Notes: a model not told the origin generated them from the sequence alone. A DNA stretch of 64,000 nucleotides from Pyruvatibacter mobilis (GCF_012848855.1 NZ_CP051630.1:2397501-2461500); one strand, 5' to 3'; counted from the stretch's first letter, positions 52,500 to 61,603 are shown. Program-made: numbers and translations.

Positions 52500-53894
52500 A
52501 TGGCCGCACTTCCCAAATGCTGCGTGATCGGCGCCGGCCCCTCCGGCTTTTCCACCGCCAAGGCGCTTCAGGACCGTGGCATCCCGTTCGACTGTTTCGA
52601 GATGTCGGATGTCGTCGGCGGCACCTGGGCCTACAAGAACAAGAACGGGCTGTCGGCCTGCTACGAGTCGCTGCATATCGACACGTCGAAGTTCCGCATG
52701 TCGTTCGAGGATTTTCCGATCCCTTCCGACTTCCCGGACTTCCCGCATCACAGCCAGATCTTCCGGTATTTCAACGACTATGTTGACCATTTCGGCCTGC
52801 GGGAGAAGATCACCTTCAACACCGCCGTCACCCATGTGACGCAGGACAAGGACGGCCTGTGGCACGTCACCATCGACCGCTCGGCGGAGGGCGGACCGTC
52901 GTCGGAGACGCGCTATTACGATGCGGTCTTTGTATGCAACGGACATCACTGGGACGCGCGCTGGCCCGAGTTCGAGGGCATGAACGACTTCACCGGGGTG
53001 CAGATGCATTCGCACTCCTACCTCACCCCGTTCGAGCCGCATGACATGCGCGGCAAGCGCATCGTGGTGGTGGGCATGGGCAACAGCGCCATGGACATTG
53101 CCTCGGAACTGGCCCAGCGGCCGATTGCCGAGAAGCTGTTCGTCTCCACCCGGCGCGGTGTGTGGGTGATGCCGAAATACATCAACGGCAAGGTGGCCGA
53201 CAAAGGCGCGATGCCGGCGTGGATTCCCCTGAGCGTGCAGCGCGCGCTTGGGCGGCGGATGATCAAGAAGCTGATCGGCAACCCGGAAAACTATGGCCTG
53301 CCGAAGCCGGATCACGAGCCGCTGGATGCACACCCGTCCGTGTCCGGAGAATTCCTCACCCGCGTCGGCTGTGGTGACATCACGCCGAAACCCAACATCA
53401 AGCGGTTTGACGGCGGCGTGGTGGAGTTTGCCGACGGCAGCCGCGAAGAGATCGACGTGGTGATCTATGCCACGGGCTACAACGTGTCCTTCCCCTTCAT
53501 GGACGAGAATGTGGTGAAGGTCGTCGACAACCACGTGCCGCTCTACAAGCGCATCTTCGACCCCGGCAATCCCAGCCTGTTCTTCATGGCGCTGGCGCAG
53601 CCGCTGCCGACGCTCGTGAACTTTGCCGAGCAGCAGATGAAGCTCATCGGCCGCTATCTCACCGGGCAGTATGCGCTGCCTGATGCGGACGAAATGAAGC
53701 GCACCATCGCAGCGGACGACCACATGTATACGGGCCATTTCTACAAATCCGCCCGCCACACCATGCAGCTCGATTTCAACCGCTATGTCTGGGAGATGGA
53801 CAAGGAGATCAAACGCGGGGCGAAGCGGGCTCAGGCAAAGCCCGGCCTGCCGGTGCCGCCGCGCGCCGCCCAGATGGGGGTGGCCGCCGAGTAA
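52500..53894 (+). CDS. Flavin-containing monooxygenase family protein
   Basis: A 464-aa class B flavin monooxygenase. The FAD motif is CVIGAGPSGFSTAKAL at residues 8-23. The FMO fingerprint FTGVQMHSHSY near residues 165-175 matches FxGxxxHxxxY/F, the FMO form rather than the Baeyer-Villiger form, which ends in W. The NADPH motif VVVGMGNSAMDIASEL is next, and IYATGYNVSFPFMD closes the fold. It oxygenates soft nucleophiles or ketones with NADPH and O2; the substrate is unknown. CAGGAGAG is a clear ribosome-binding site. Second gene of the operon after the crotonase. Confidence 0.88.
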   Translation: MAALPKCCVIGAGPSGFSTAKALQDRGIPFDCFEMSDVVGGTWAYKNKNGLSACYESLHIDTSKFRMSFEDFPIPSDFPDFPHHSQIFRYFNDYVDHFGLREKITFNTAVTHVTQDKDGLWHVTIDRSAEGGPSSETRYYDAVFVCNGHHWDARWPEFEGMNDFTGVQMHSHSYLTPFEPHDMRGKRIVVVGMGNSAMDIASELAQRPIAEKLFVSTRRGVWVMPKYINGKVADKGAMPAWIPLSVQRALGRRMIKKLIGNPENYGLPKPDHEPLDAHPSVSGEFLTRVGCGDITPKPNIKRFDGGVVEFADGSREEIDVVIYATGYNVSFPFMDENVVKVVDNHVPLYKRIFDPGNPSLFFMALAQPLPTLVNFAEQQMKLIGRYLTGQYALPDADEMKRTIAADDHMYTGHFYKSARHTMQLDFNRYVWEMDKEIKRGAKRAQAKPGLPVPPRAAQMGVAAE

Positions 53895-54019
53895 GCGGCC
53901 ATGCCATGCACCGCCGCCGCCCGCGTAAAGGCAGCTATGCGCCAGCGGGCGGGCCGGTGGTTTGATGCTATGCGGCACGCGGTCTAGAATGGCCGCGAGT
54001 CATCAGGACCAGCCCGAAA

Positions 54020-54039
54020 CTTACTGACAAGTATGTAAG
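54020..54039. promoter_or_regulatory. Candidate TetR operator upstream of the second tetR gene
   Basis: CTTAC at 54020-54024 and GTAAG at 54035-54039 form the arms of an imperfect dyad (CTTACTGACAAGTATGTAAG), typical in size for TetR operators. It lies about 90 bp ahead of the TetR start and could be autoregulatory. Confidence 0.35.
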
Positions 54040-54130
54040 CAGGCTTCGGGCGTGTTGGTATCAGACCTGACACGTTATCCTCGTCCGACGATCTCCAAGT
54101 CCGACATATCGCCGAGAGAGCCTGCGTTTC

Positions 54131-54841
54131 GTGAGCACAACGACAAAAACAGCCGACGCCACCCTTGCGGCCACAAGCGCGGCCGCCAGCCCGGCGGCAG
54201 GCAGTGCGGCCAGCCGTCCGTCCCGTCCGCTGTCGCAGATGGGCAAGCGCGAGCGGACCAAGGCTGAAAACCGGCAGGCCATTCTTGATGCGGCGCGGCT
54301 GGTGTTTGCCGAGCTCGGCTATGGCGAAACCACGGTGCGCGACATCATCCGCCGCACGGGCCTCGCTTCCGGCACCTTCTACAATTACTTCAAGTCGAAG
54401 GAAGAAGTGTTCCAGGCGCTGATGGACGCCAGCGCCCTGCGGATGCGCCCGCGCATCCGCGCCGAACGTATCCGGGCGGCGAATTTCGAGGAATTCATCT
54501 CCGCCAGCTTCAGGGCCTATTTCGACTACATCGCCCAGGACGAGGAGATGCACCGCATCATCCGCCGCAAGTCCGGCGCGATGCGTGTGCGGATGGATAC
54601 GCCGGAAGTGGTGGCGGTGTTCGATGAACTGCATCTCGACATCGAGCGCGCCATTGCCCAGGGCGTGCTGCCCAATGTGGACCCGGACTATCTGACCGCC
54701 GCTTTCGTGGGCATTGCCTTCGAAGTGGGCGACATCATGCAGACGCGCGACCCGTTCGATGCGGACGAGGCGGCGGAATTCGCCACCAAACTGTTCCTCG
54801 GCGGCGTAAACGCCCTGCCAAGGCTGCCTGAAACCAAGTAG
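54131..54841 (+). CDS. TetR/AcrR family transcriptional regulator
   Basis: A 236-aa regulator. After a Thr/Ala/Ser-rich leader of about 36 residues comes the HTH domain: RTKAENRQAILDAARLVFAE, then TTVRDIIRRTGLASGTFYNY and FKSKEEVF. The start is GTG 54131; an internal ATG at about residue 37 would remove the disordered leader and is also possible. It stands 45 bp ahead of an esterase and an oxidoreductase gene on the same strand and probably controls them. Confidence 0.88.
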   Translation: MSTTTKTADATLAATSAAASPAAGSAASRPSRPLSQMGKRERTKAENRQAILDAARLVFAELGYGETTVRDIIRRTGLASGTFYNYFKSKEEVFQALMDASALRMRPRIRAERIRAANFEEFISASFRAYFDYIAQDEEMHRIIRRKSGAMRVRMDTPEVVAVFDELHLDIERAIAQGVLPNVDPDYLTAAFVGIAFEVGDIMQTRDPFDADEAAEFATKLFLGGVNALPRLPETK

Positions 54842-54886
54842 ACTGCTTCCCGAACAAGAATGATCTGATCGGGAAGGAGGCGCTTG

Positions 54887-55984
54887 ATGAGTGCCCAACA
54901 ATTCATTGCACGCATGATGATGCGCCTGCCTGCGGGCATGCTGCGCTCCATGTCCAAGGGCGCGGTGCTGACCGTGGATGGCCGCGAAATCGACCCCGGC
55001 GTCGGCTTTCTTACCGCGCAGGCGGGCAAGGGTCCGGGCATCCACACCATGCCTGCCGCCGACGCGCGCGAAGCCACCCGCGCCGGCTTTGCCATGATGA
55101 ACGCCAAGCGCTCCTCCGATGTGGGGGTGACGGAACTCACCCTGCCGGGGCCTGACGGCCCGCTGCAGGCACGGCACTACTGGCCGCTTACCGGCAAGCA
55201 GAGTGACGCGCTGGTGGTCTATTTCCACATGGGCGGCTGCGTCATCGGCGATCTTGATACCTGCGACCATTTCTGTTCGCTGATTTCCGCGCGCACCGGC
55301 GCGGGCGTGATTTCCGTCGATTATCGTCTGGCCCCGGAACATGTGTTTCCCGCAGCAGCGCAGGATGCCATCGCCGCCTTCAAATGGGTGCGTGACAACG
55401 CGGCCCAGTTCGGCGGCCGGCCGGACAATGTGGCCGTGGGCGGCGACAGTGCCGGGGGCAATCTCTCCGCCGTCGTTGCGCAGGAAATGAAGCGGCTGGG
55501 CGAACAGGGCCCGAGCGTGCAGCTTCTCATCTATCCGTGGGTCGACACGGTTGACCGGACCGGTTCCATGGAGAGCTGCGGGCAGTGCGTGCCGCTGGAC
55601 ACGCAGACCATGGAATATTTCGAAGGCCTCTACATGGCAGGCGACGTGGACAAGGCGGGGCCCTATGCCTCGCCCGGCCGCACGGAAGACCTTGCGGGCC
55701 TGCCCCCCGCCCTCATCTACACGGCAGGCTTCGACCCGCTGCGCGACCAGGGCGAAGCCTATGCGCGGCGCCTGGAAGACGCGGGCGTGAAGGTGACCTT
55801 CCGCGAATATGGCGACCTGCCGCATGGCTTCACCGCCATGAGCGGGGTGTCGCGCCGGGCAAAGGACGTGAATATCGAGATCGTCGATGATCTCGGTACG
55901 GCGCTGGCCGCGGCCGAAGCTTCCACGCGCCCCTCGCCTTCCCCCTCCCAGACAGCCGCCACGCAGGACCAGGCGGCCTCATGA
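54887..55984 (+). CDS. Alpha/beta hydrolase, HSL-family, variant oxyanion motif
   Basis: A 365-aa HSL-type hydrolase. Ser188 is in GDSAGGN, Asp in AGFDPLRDQG near residue 286, and His in LPHGFTAMS near residue 316. The oxyanion motif reads HMGGC at residues 114-118, where almost all family members have HGGG. An N-terminal extension of about 80 residues precedes it, with several Met-rich helices. The ribosome-binding site AAGGAGG is perfect and 6 bp from ATG 54887. The C-terminal tail is Ser/Pro/Gln-rich. Its stop overlaps the next gene by four bases. Confidence 0.88.
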   Translation: MSAQQFIARMMMRLPAGMLRSMSKGAVLTVDGREIDPGVGFLTAQAGKGPGIHTMPAADAREATRAGFAMMNAKRSSDVGVTELTLPGPDGPLQARHYWPLTGKQSDALVVYFHMGGCVIGDLDTCDHFCSLISARTGAGVISVDYRLAPEHVFPAAAQDAIAAFKWVRDNAAQFGGRPDNVAVGGDSAGGNLSAVVAQEMKRLGEQGPSVQLLIYPWVDTVDRTGSMESCGQCVPLDTQTMEYFEGLYMAGDVDKAGPYASPGRTEDLAGLPPALIYTAGFDPLRDQGEAYARRLEDAGVKVTFREYGDLPHGFTAMSGVSRRAKDVNIEIVDDLGTALAAAEASTRPSPSPSQTAATQDQAAS

Positions 55985-56982
55985 GCGGGGACGCAGGGCT
56001 GGGCCGGATGCGGGCGGTGCGGGTCAACGCGCTGTCCGAAGACATTACCGCTGTGGACATGGAAGAGATTGACCTGCCCGCCCCCGGCGAGGGGGAGGTG
56101 CAGATCCGCATTCGTGCGTGTGCGGTCAATTTCCCTGACCTCTTGATGGTGCAGGGCAAATATCAGTTCAAGCCGCCGCTGCCGTTCACGCCGGGCATGG
56201 AGGCTGCGGGCGATATTGTGGCCGTCGGCCCCGGCGTCTCGGCCTTTGCGCCCGGCGACAAGGTGGTGGCGGGGCTGCGCACCGGCGGCATGGCGGAAGG
56301 CGCGAACACACCTGCCGCAAGCTGCCGGGCGATGCCTGAGGCCATGAGCTATGAAGAAGCGGCGGGCTACACGACCGCCTATCTCACCGCCTATGTGTCG
56401 CTGGTGCGGCGCGGCCATCTTGAGGCGGGCGAAACGCTGCTGGTGCATGGCGCGGCCGGCGGCGTGGGCATGGCGGCGGTTGATCTTGGCAAGCAGATGG
56501 GCGCAACCGTGATCGCTACCGCCAGCTCGCAGGAGAAGCTGGACGTGCTGGCTGACCGCGGCGCCGACCACGTGATCAATGTGGCGGACGGCTTCAAGGA
56601 CCGGGTCAAGGAATTGGCCGGCGGACGCGGGGCGGATGTCATCTATGACCCGGTCGGCGGTGACGTGTTCGATGAAAGCGTGCGCTGCATCGCCTGGGGC
56701 GGGCGGCTTCTGGTCATCGGCTTTGCCAGCGGGCGCATCCCCGACATCTCGGTCAACATGCCGCTGATCAAGGGTTTCTCCGTGGTCGGCGTAAGGGCGG
56801 GCGAATATGGCCGCCGCGACCCGGAAAAGGGTGCCGAAAACATCGCCGCCATCGATGCGATGGCCGCAAAGGGCACAATTCGGCCATATGTTTACGCCAG
56901 TTTCCCGCTGGATCAGGCTGCGGAGGCGATGTGCCAGTTGCGCGACAGGCGGGTCATCGGCAAAGTGGTCGTTACGCCGTGA
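55981..56982 (+). CDS. NADPH:quinone oxidoreductase / zinc-independent MDR-family dehydrogenase
   Basis: A 333-aa medium-chain reductase of the quinone oxidoreductase (QOR) branch. GHLEAGETLLVHGAAGGVGM carries the Rossmann motif (AAGGVGMAAVDLGKQ), and ADVIYDPVGGDVFDES and FINVADGFK follow. The zinc-binding cysteines of alcohol dehydrogenases are absent. It reduces quinones or activated double bonds with NADPH. Its ATG overlaps the esterase stop (ATGA), so the two are coupled, in the operon led by TetR. Confidence 0.88.
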   Translation: MSGDAGLGRMRAVRVNALSEDITAVDMEEIDLPAPGEGEVQIRIRACAVNFPDLLMVQGKYQFKPPLPFTPGMEAAGDIVAVGPGVSAFAPGDKVVAGLRTGGMAEGANTPAASCRAMPEAMSYEEAAGYTTAYLTAYVSLVRRGHLEAGETLLVHGAAGGVGMAAVDLGKQMGATVIATASSQEKLDVLADRGADHVINVADGFKDRVKELAGGRGADVIYDPVGGDVFDESVRCIAWGGRLLVIGFASGRIPDISVNMPLIKGFSVVGVRAGEYGRRDPEKGAENIAAIDAMAAKGTIRPYVYASFPLDQAAEAMCQLRDRRVIGKVVVTP

Positions 56983-57067
56983 GTATTGCGGCTTTTTTCA
57001 CATCAACAGGGGGCCATGCCCATACCGCGCGGGGTGCCAGAGCGGGGTGGAGACATGGTGAAACAGG

Positions 57068-57592
57068 ATGATCAAGCAAACTCTTACGCTGACCGCTGCT
57101 GCGGCGCTGGCTCTGGGCCTGGCCGCATGTGACGCGAGCAATGACGAAGAAAACGCCGGCAACGCCATTTCCGACGCCGTGGAAAGCGCCTCGGAAGCGG
57201 TGAGCGAAGCAGCTGATTCCGCTGCCGAAGCCACGAGCGACGCCGTTGACGCCACCATGGAAGCCGCGGGCGACGCCGCGGATGCCGCCGAGGAAGCCGT
57301 CAATGACGCGATGAATGCCGCGTCCGACGAGGCTGCCGAAGCTGAAGAAGCTGCCGAGGATATGGCCGCTGACGCCGAAGCCGGTGCCGAAGAAGCTGCC
57401 GCTGACGTCGAAGCCGGGGCGGAAAACGCCGCTGCTGAAGCCGAGGCCGCTGTCGAGGACGCCGCTGCTGCGACTGAGGAAGCTGCCGAGGAGGCCGCTG
57501 CCGAGACCGAAGCCGCCGCTGAAGCTGCTGCCGAGGAAGTCGAGGAAGCTGCCGAAGAGACCAAGGACGCGATGGAAGGCCAGGCTCAGTAA
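57068..57592 (+). CDS. Ala/Glu-rich lipoprotein with long amphipathic helix
   Basis: A 174-aa predicted lipoprotein. The lipobox is LAAC with Cys21 as the lipidated residue. The rest is low-complexity and nearly all Ala, Glu, Asp, Ser and Thr with 11- and 4-residue-like repeats (AAEEAAE, DAAxAAEEA), as in apolipoprotein- or LEA-like helices. It should form one long acidic amphipathic helix on the outer or inner membrane surface. The composition repeats so strongly that all reading frames stay open in places. A strong terminator follows at 57622. Confidence 0.78.
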   Translation: MIKQTLTLTAAAALALGLAACDASNDEENAGNAISDAVESASEAVSEAADSAAEATSDAVDATMEAAGDAADAAEEAVNDAMNAASDEAAEAEEAAEDMAADAEAGAEEAAADVEAGAENAAAEAEAAVEDAAAATEEAAEEAAAETEAAAEAAAEEVEEAAEETKDAMEGQAQ

Positions 57593-57621
57593 GCCAGCCC
57601 CATTCCTGTCTGACAGGCATG

Positions 57622-57663
57622 AAGCCCGGTTCCGCCCCTGAAGGGCGCGGAGCCGGGCTTTTT
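57622..57663 (+). terminator. Intrinsic terminator after the lipoprotein gene
   Basis: AAGCCCGGTTCCGC (57622-57635) pairs with GCGGAGCCGGGCTT (57647-57660) through 14 bp with one G-T wobble, followed by TTT; the T-run totals five. Loop of 11 nt. It ends the lipoprotein transcript 30 bp after its stop codon. Confidence 0.85.
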
Positions 57664-57773
57664 CGTGCGCGGGGCCGTCTTTAAGGCGGATTTTGACTTA
57701 CACAACCTTTTGCTACTTTTGCGATTATTGGCTAGGCTGCGCGGGCAGGCAGGCAATAATGCGAAGGTAGGCC

Positions 57774-59735
57774 GTGGCGGACCGACCCGTGGCCGGCGAT
57801 ACGCTGCGGCAACCGCTGGGGGCGGTGCTGCGGGACGCCGGGCTGATCTCCGAACAACAACTCGTCCAGGCGCTGGACGCGGCGGCGGCATGGGACGTGC
57901 CGCTGGGTCAGGCGGTGCTGGCGCTGGGCTTCGTCTCCCCGCAGGCGCTCTACGGGGCGCTGGCGCGGCATCTGCACCTTCCCTTCATCGACGTGCTGAA
58001 GACCCCGCCGGACACACGGCTGTTCAAGGCCGAGCATCTTGATTTCTATCAGGCGGCAGAAGCGATCCCCATCCGCCGGGAGGGAACGCGGCTGGTTCTG
58101 GCGACGCCCGACCCGCTGATGGCGGCACGCGTGATTGCCGAACGGCGGGCACTGGGCCTGGCAGTGCCGGAAGACGAGTTCGGCTTTGCCATCACTGCGC
58201 GGCTGGATGTGCTGTGGACGCTGCAACGGCAGTTTGAAACCGTGCTGCAGCATCGCGCCCAGCTGACACTGGATGAGCGGCAACCGGAATTCTCCGCCCG
58301 CAGCGGGCTGACCCCGGCGCAGGGCATGGTGTTCGGTGTGATTGCCATGGCGGTGCTTATAGGCGTCATGGCAGCGCCGGGGCTGACGGCGGTCGTGGTC
58401 AACACGGTGCTGGGGCTGTTCTTCCTGGCGTTCCTGATCCTGCGCGGCGTTTCCATCCCCGTCGGCCTGGCGGCGCAGGCACTGCGGCAGCGGGATCATG
58501 ATTTGCCGGAGGACCAGGACCTGCCGGTCTATACGATCCTGGTGCCGCTTTATCAGGAGGCGGAGGTTCTGCCGCTGCTGGCGCGCGCCCTGCGGCGGCT
58601 TGACTATCCGCGCGCCAAGCTCGACATCAAGCTGATCCTCGAGGCCGATGACCGCGATACCGTCGCCATGGCAAAACAGCTGGGGCTCGAGACCTATGTG
58701 GAGCTGGTGCTGGTGCCACCGTCGCAGCCGCGCACCAAGCCCAAGGCGTGCAACTACGCCCTGCAATTTGCGCGCGGCGACTATGTCGTCATCTTCGACG
58801 CGGAAGACCAGCCCGAGCCGCAGCAGCTGAAAAAGGCGGTTGCCATGTTTGCCCGCGCGGGGCCGGAGATTGCCTGTCTGCAGGCACCGCTGACCTACTT
58901 CAACGCCTCGGAGAATTGGCTGACACGGCAGTTCACCATCGAGTTCAACATGTGGTTCGACCTGCTGTTGCCGACCATCGAACGGCTGGGCATGCCGATC
59001 CCGCTGGGCGGCACATCCACCCATTTCCGTATCGAGCCGTTGCGCGAGGTGGGCGCGTGGGACCCGTACAACGTGACCGAAGACGCGGATCTCGGCATCC
59101 GGCTGGCGCAGCGCGGCTATCGCTGCGCGATCCTGGATTCGACCACCTATGAAGAAGCCAATTGCGAGTTGGGCAACTGGCTGCGGCAGCGGTCACGCTG
59201 GCTCAAGGGCTATGCGCAGACATGGATGGTGCATATGCGCGATCCTGCGGGCCTGTGGCGCAGCCTCGGGCCGACGGGGTTTCTCGGCTTCCAGCTGATG
59301 ATCGGCGGGTCGCTGATCTCCGCCCTCGCCCACCCGCTGGTGTGGATCGCCGCCGCCGTCGGGCTGATGCTCAACGGCTCGGCACTGGCGCTGATGACCG
59401 CACCCGGCGTGCCGATGCTGCTCATCCTGTTCAACATGACGCTGCTGACCGGCGGCTATCTGGTATCGGTGGCGGCGGGCATCGTGGCGGTGCGCCAGCG
59501 GGCAAACCGCGACCTCATTCCTTACGTGTTTTCGATCATCTTCTACTGGCCGCTTTTGTCGGCGGGGGCCTATCTCGCCATGTGGCAGCTCGCGACAAAG
59601 CCGCATTACTGGGAGAAGACCCGGCATGCCATAAGCCGGGCCAGCCGCGCGCAACTGGCGCAACTGGCCCGGCATTCAGCACTGCAGGAGGATGGGGTGG
59701 ATACGGACCAGGCAGTCCGGGTGCCGGCTGACTAG
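57774..59735 (+). CDS. MshEN-domain / family 2 glycosyltransferase fusion protein
   Basis: A 653-aa protein. The N-terminal tandem block (residues 12-70) follows the MshEN/GSPII_E_N pattern LGxxLxxxGxIS..L: LGAVLRDAGLISEQQLVQAL and LGQAVLALGFVSPQALYGAL. Membrane helices lie at about residues 185-230. A GT2 domain follows with VYTILVPLYQEAEVLPLLA, FDAEDQPEPQQLKK, TEDADLGIRLAQRGY and RQRSRWLKG (Q/RxxRW), then several C-terminal helices. GT2 membrane enzymes with the QxxRW motif make processive polysaccharides. MshEN domains can bind cyclic di-GMP, but the canonical Arg and final Gln are absent here. Start GTG 57774. Confidence 0.85.
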   Translation: MADRPVAGDTLRQPLGAVLRDAGLISEQQLVQALDAAAAWDVPLGQAVLALGFVSPQALYGALARHLHLPFIDVLKTPPDTRLFKAEHLDFYQAAEAIPIRREGTRLVLATPDPLMAARVIAERRALGLAVPEDEFGFAITARLDVLWTLQRQFETVLQHRAQLTLDERQPEFSARSGLTPAQGMVFGVIAMAVLIGVMAAPGLTAVVVNTVLGLFFLAFLILRGVSIPVGLAAQALRQRDHDLPEDQDLPVYTILVPLYQEAEVLPLLARALRRLDYPRAKLDIKLILEADDRDTVAMAKQLGLETYVELVLVPPSQPRTKPKACNYALQFARGDYVVIFDAEDQPEPQQLKKAVAMFARAGPEIACLQAPLTYFNASENWLTRQFTIEFNMWFDLLLPTIERLGMPIPLGGTSTHFRIEPLREVGAWDPYNVTEDADLGIRLAQRGYRCAILDSTTYEEANCELGNWLRQRSRWLKGYAQTWMVHMRDPAGLWRSLGPTGFLGFQLMIGGSLISALAHPLVWIAAAVGLMLNGSALALMTAPGVPMLLILFNMTLLTGGYLVSVAAGIVAVRQRANRDLIPYVFSIIFYWPLLSAGAYLAMWQLATKPHYWEKTRHAISRASRAQLAQLARHSALQEDGVDTDQAVRVPAD

Positions 59736-61309
59736 TAGAGCCCCAGCCCCTGCAGTGTTGAAGGTCCGGCAACGCCGTCGCGCTTCAGGCCCTGGGCGGC
59801 CTGGTAGCTGTCGACCGCGGATTTGAGATCTTCCGTATAGGTCCCATCGACGGGACCGGCCCAATAGCCCGCATCGGCCAGCGCCTGCTGCAGGCGTTCG
59901 ACCTCAAGGCCCTCATCGCCCACCTCCAGCTGATAGCCCGCCCGCTTGCCGGACTTGGCCTGGTAGAGGCGCTGCTTGGTACTCTTGAGGTAGGCGGCCT
60001 GCGCGTCGGGCGCGGCCGCGCTTGCCATCTGCTCGCGCTCCACGTCCAGCGCCTCCAGCTTGGCGGCAAGGCGGCCGTCATCATAGGCGGCGGCCTGGCC
60101 GGAAACCGTGTCGGACAGGATCGTCATCAGGCTTTCGGCCTTGGCGCGGTCTCCGGCCTCGAAGGCTGCAACAGCTTCAAGATGCGCCCGCTCCGCCTTG
60201 ACGAGGGCGGCCTCGACGGCGACGGCCTCGTTGCTGGCCTTCCTGATCACCTCAGCATCATCGCTGGTACGCAGGGTCACCGGGACGGACAGGACGTGCG
60301 TCTCACCGGTGCGGGCATCGGTGAAGGTGACGTCCATGTCGCCCAAGGCAAGAGCGGCGACATCGGCGGCATCCAGCTCAAGGCGCAGCAGCAGGGTCCG
60401 CGTCTCCCCGGCGAACATGTCGCCCAGGGCCATATCGCGGGCATCGTCCACGTCGTCGGAAAGGATCTCGATCTTCTCGATGACGCCGCCTCCCTCGAGC
60501 TGCAGGCGGATGTCGCGCGCCGTGGTACGGATCAGGGTCGACAGCTCTTCTTCAAAGATGCGGGCGATCTGGTTGGGATGCTCCACATAGTGATACTGGC
60601 CGGCGCCGTTTTCGGCGATCGACTGCATGAGGTCCTCGTCATAATCAAGGCCGAGGCCGATCGTCGAAATGCGCACGCCGTCGCGGCGGGCGCGGCGTAC
60701 TTCGCGGGCGATGTCGCGCGGCTCGGTGATGCCCTGATTGGCCAGGCCGTCGGACAGCAGGATGACGCGGGTGAGGTCGTCGGCATCATAGGTGCGCAGC
60801 ACTTCATCGGCGCCGCGCAGCATGCCGCCTGTGAGGTTGGTGCTGCCGCGCGGGGTCAGCCGGTCGATACGGCGGTGGATCTCGCGCGCATTCTCCACCG
60901 GCGCGGACGGCCAGAGAACATTGATCTCGTCGTCATATTCAACGATCGCCACCCGGTCGCGGCGATCCAGCAGGTCGACGATCTTCTTCGCCGCGCGCTT
61001 GGCATAATCAAGCTTGCCGCGATCCTCCATGGAGCCGGAGCGGTCGAGCACCAGGGCGAGGTTCACCGGCGGCCGTTCGGCAAGACCCGGCCAGGCAGCC
61101 CGCGGGGCGTGGATTTCGATCATCATGTGGATGGTTGCGCGCTCGCCGCGCGGGATGACCGGCTGGTCATAGCTCACCGTGGCGGTGAGGGCATCGGACT
61201 TCGCGTGAGCCGGCGCGGCGAAGGCGCCGAGCGCCAGCAGCAAGGCAAAGGCGATGGCGGCAAACAGCCCGGCGCGCGCAAGGCGGCCGTCAAGTTCATG
61301 CAGGACCAT
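59732..61309 (-). CDS. VWA-domain protein with C-terminal peptidoglycan-binding domain
   Basis: A 525-aa exported protein. A signal peptide lies at about residues 12-40 (LFAAIAFALLLALGAFAAPAHA). The VWA domain at about 85-260 has a MIDAS motif DRSGS (VLDRSGSMEDRG), with Thr and Asp in PRGSTNLTGGM and LLSDGLANQG. A second beta domain spans to about 370, a helical linker to about 440, and a PG_binding_1 domain (about 465-525) recognised by EVERLQQALADAGYWAGPVDG. It starts at ATG 61309 behind GGAGGAGA. It could anchor metal-dependent adhesion to the cell wall. Convergent with the glycosyltransferase, 4-bp overlap. Confidence 0.83.
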   Translation of the reverse strand: MVLHELDGRLARAGLFAAIAFALLLALGAFAAPAHAKSDALTATVSYDQPVIPRGERATIHMMIEIHAPRAAWPGLAERPPVNLALVLDRSGSMEDRGKLDYAKRAAKKIVDLLDRRDRVAIVEYDDEINVLWPSAPVENAREIHRRIDRLTPRGSTNLTGGMLRGADEVLRTYDADDLTRVILLSDGLANQGITEPRDIAREVRRARRDGVRISTIGLGLDYDEDLMQSIAENGAGQYHYVEHPNQIARIFEEELSTLIRTTARDIRLQLEGGGVIEKIEILSDDVDDARDMALGDMFAGETRTLLLRLELDAADVAALALGDMDVTFTDARTGETHVLSVPVTLRTSDDAEVIRKASNEAVAVEAALVKAERAHLEAVAAFEAGDRAKAESLMTILSDTVSGQAAAYDDGRLAAKLEALDVEREQMASAAAPDAQAAYLKSTKQRLYQAKSGKRAGYQLEVGDEGLEVERLQQALADAGYWAGPVDGTYTEDLKSAVDSYQAAQGLKRDGVAGPSTLQGLGLY

Positions 61310-61483
61310 GAACGTCTCCTCCCCTGTTGGCATGCGCCGGGGGAGCAGGCAGCCCTGCCCCGGCGCGTCACATCAGGGGTCCGGGTATGGGCGTCCAATG
61401 GGGCGATGCGCGGGACGCAATGTGGCGCGTCCAAGGCAATGCCATGGTCATTTACGGGCGGGGATTTTTTAAAAGGGGCGCGC

Positions 61484-61557
61484 TGGAGCGGGTGAAGGGA
61501 ATCGAACCCTCGTCGTCAGCTTGGGAAGCTGCTGCTCTACCATTGAGCTACACCCGC
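61484..61557 (-). tRNA. tRNA-Gly(CCC)
   Basis: A 74-nt cloverleaf read on the minus strand. The acceptor stem is GCGGGTG/CACCCGC, the discriminator is T and the CCA end is encoded in the genome (61484-61486). The D-arm is GCTC..GAGC, the T-arm GAGGG-TTCGATT-CCCTT. The anticodon loop TTCCCAA gives anticodon CCC, reading GGG. The outermost anticodon-stem pair (G27-A43) is a mismatch. Confidence 0.92.
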
Positions 61558-61603
61558 GGCCGGTCAGCGCCGACGCCGCGGCAGCGCGGAGCGAGAACCT
61601 ACG

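Noticed and set aside
53984-55825. 613-aa open frame on the minus strand over TetR and esterase
   Set aside because: Shadow of two plus-strand genes with clear family motifs and a perfect ribosome-binding site.
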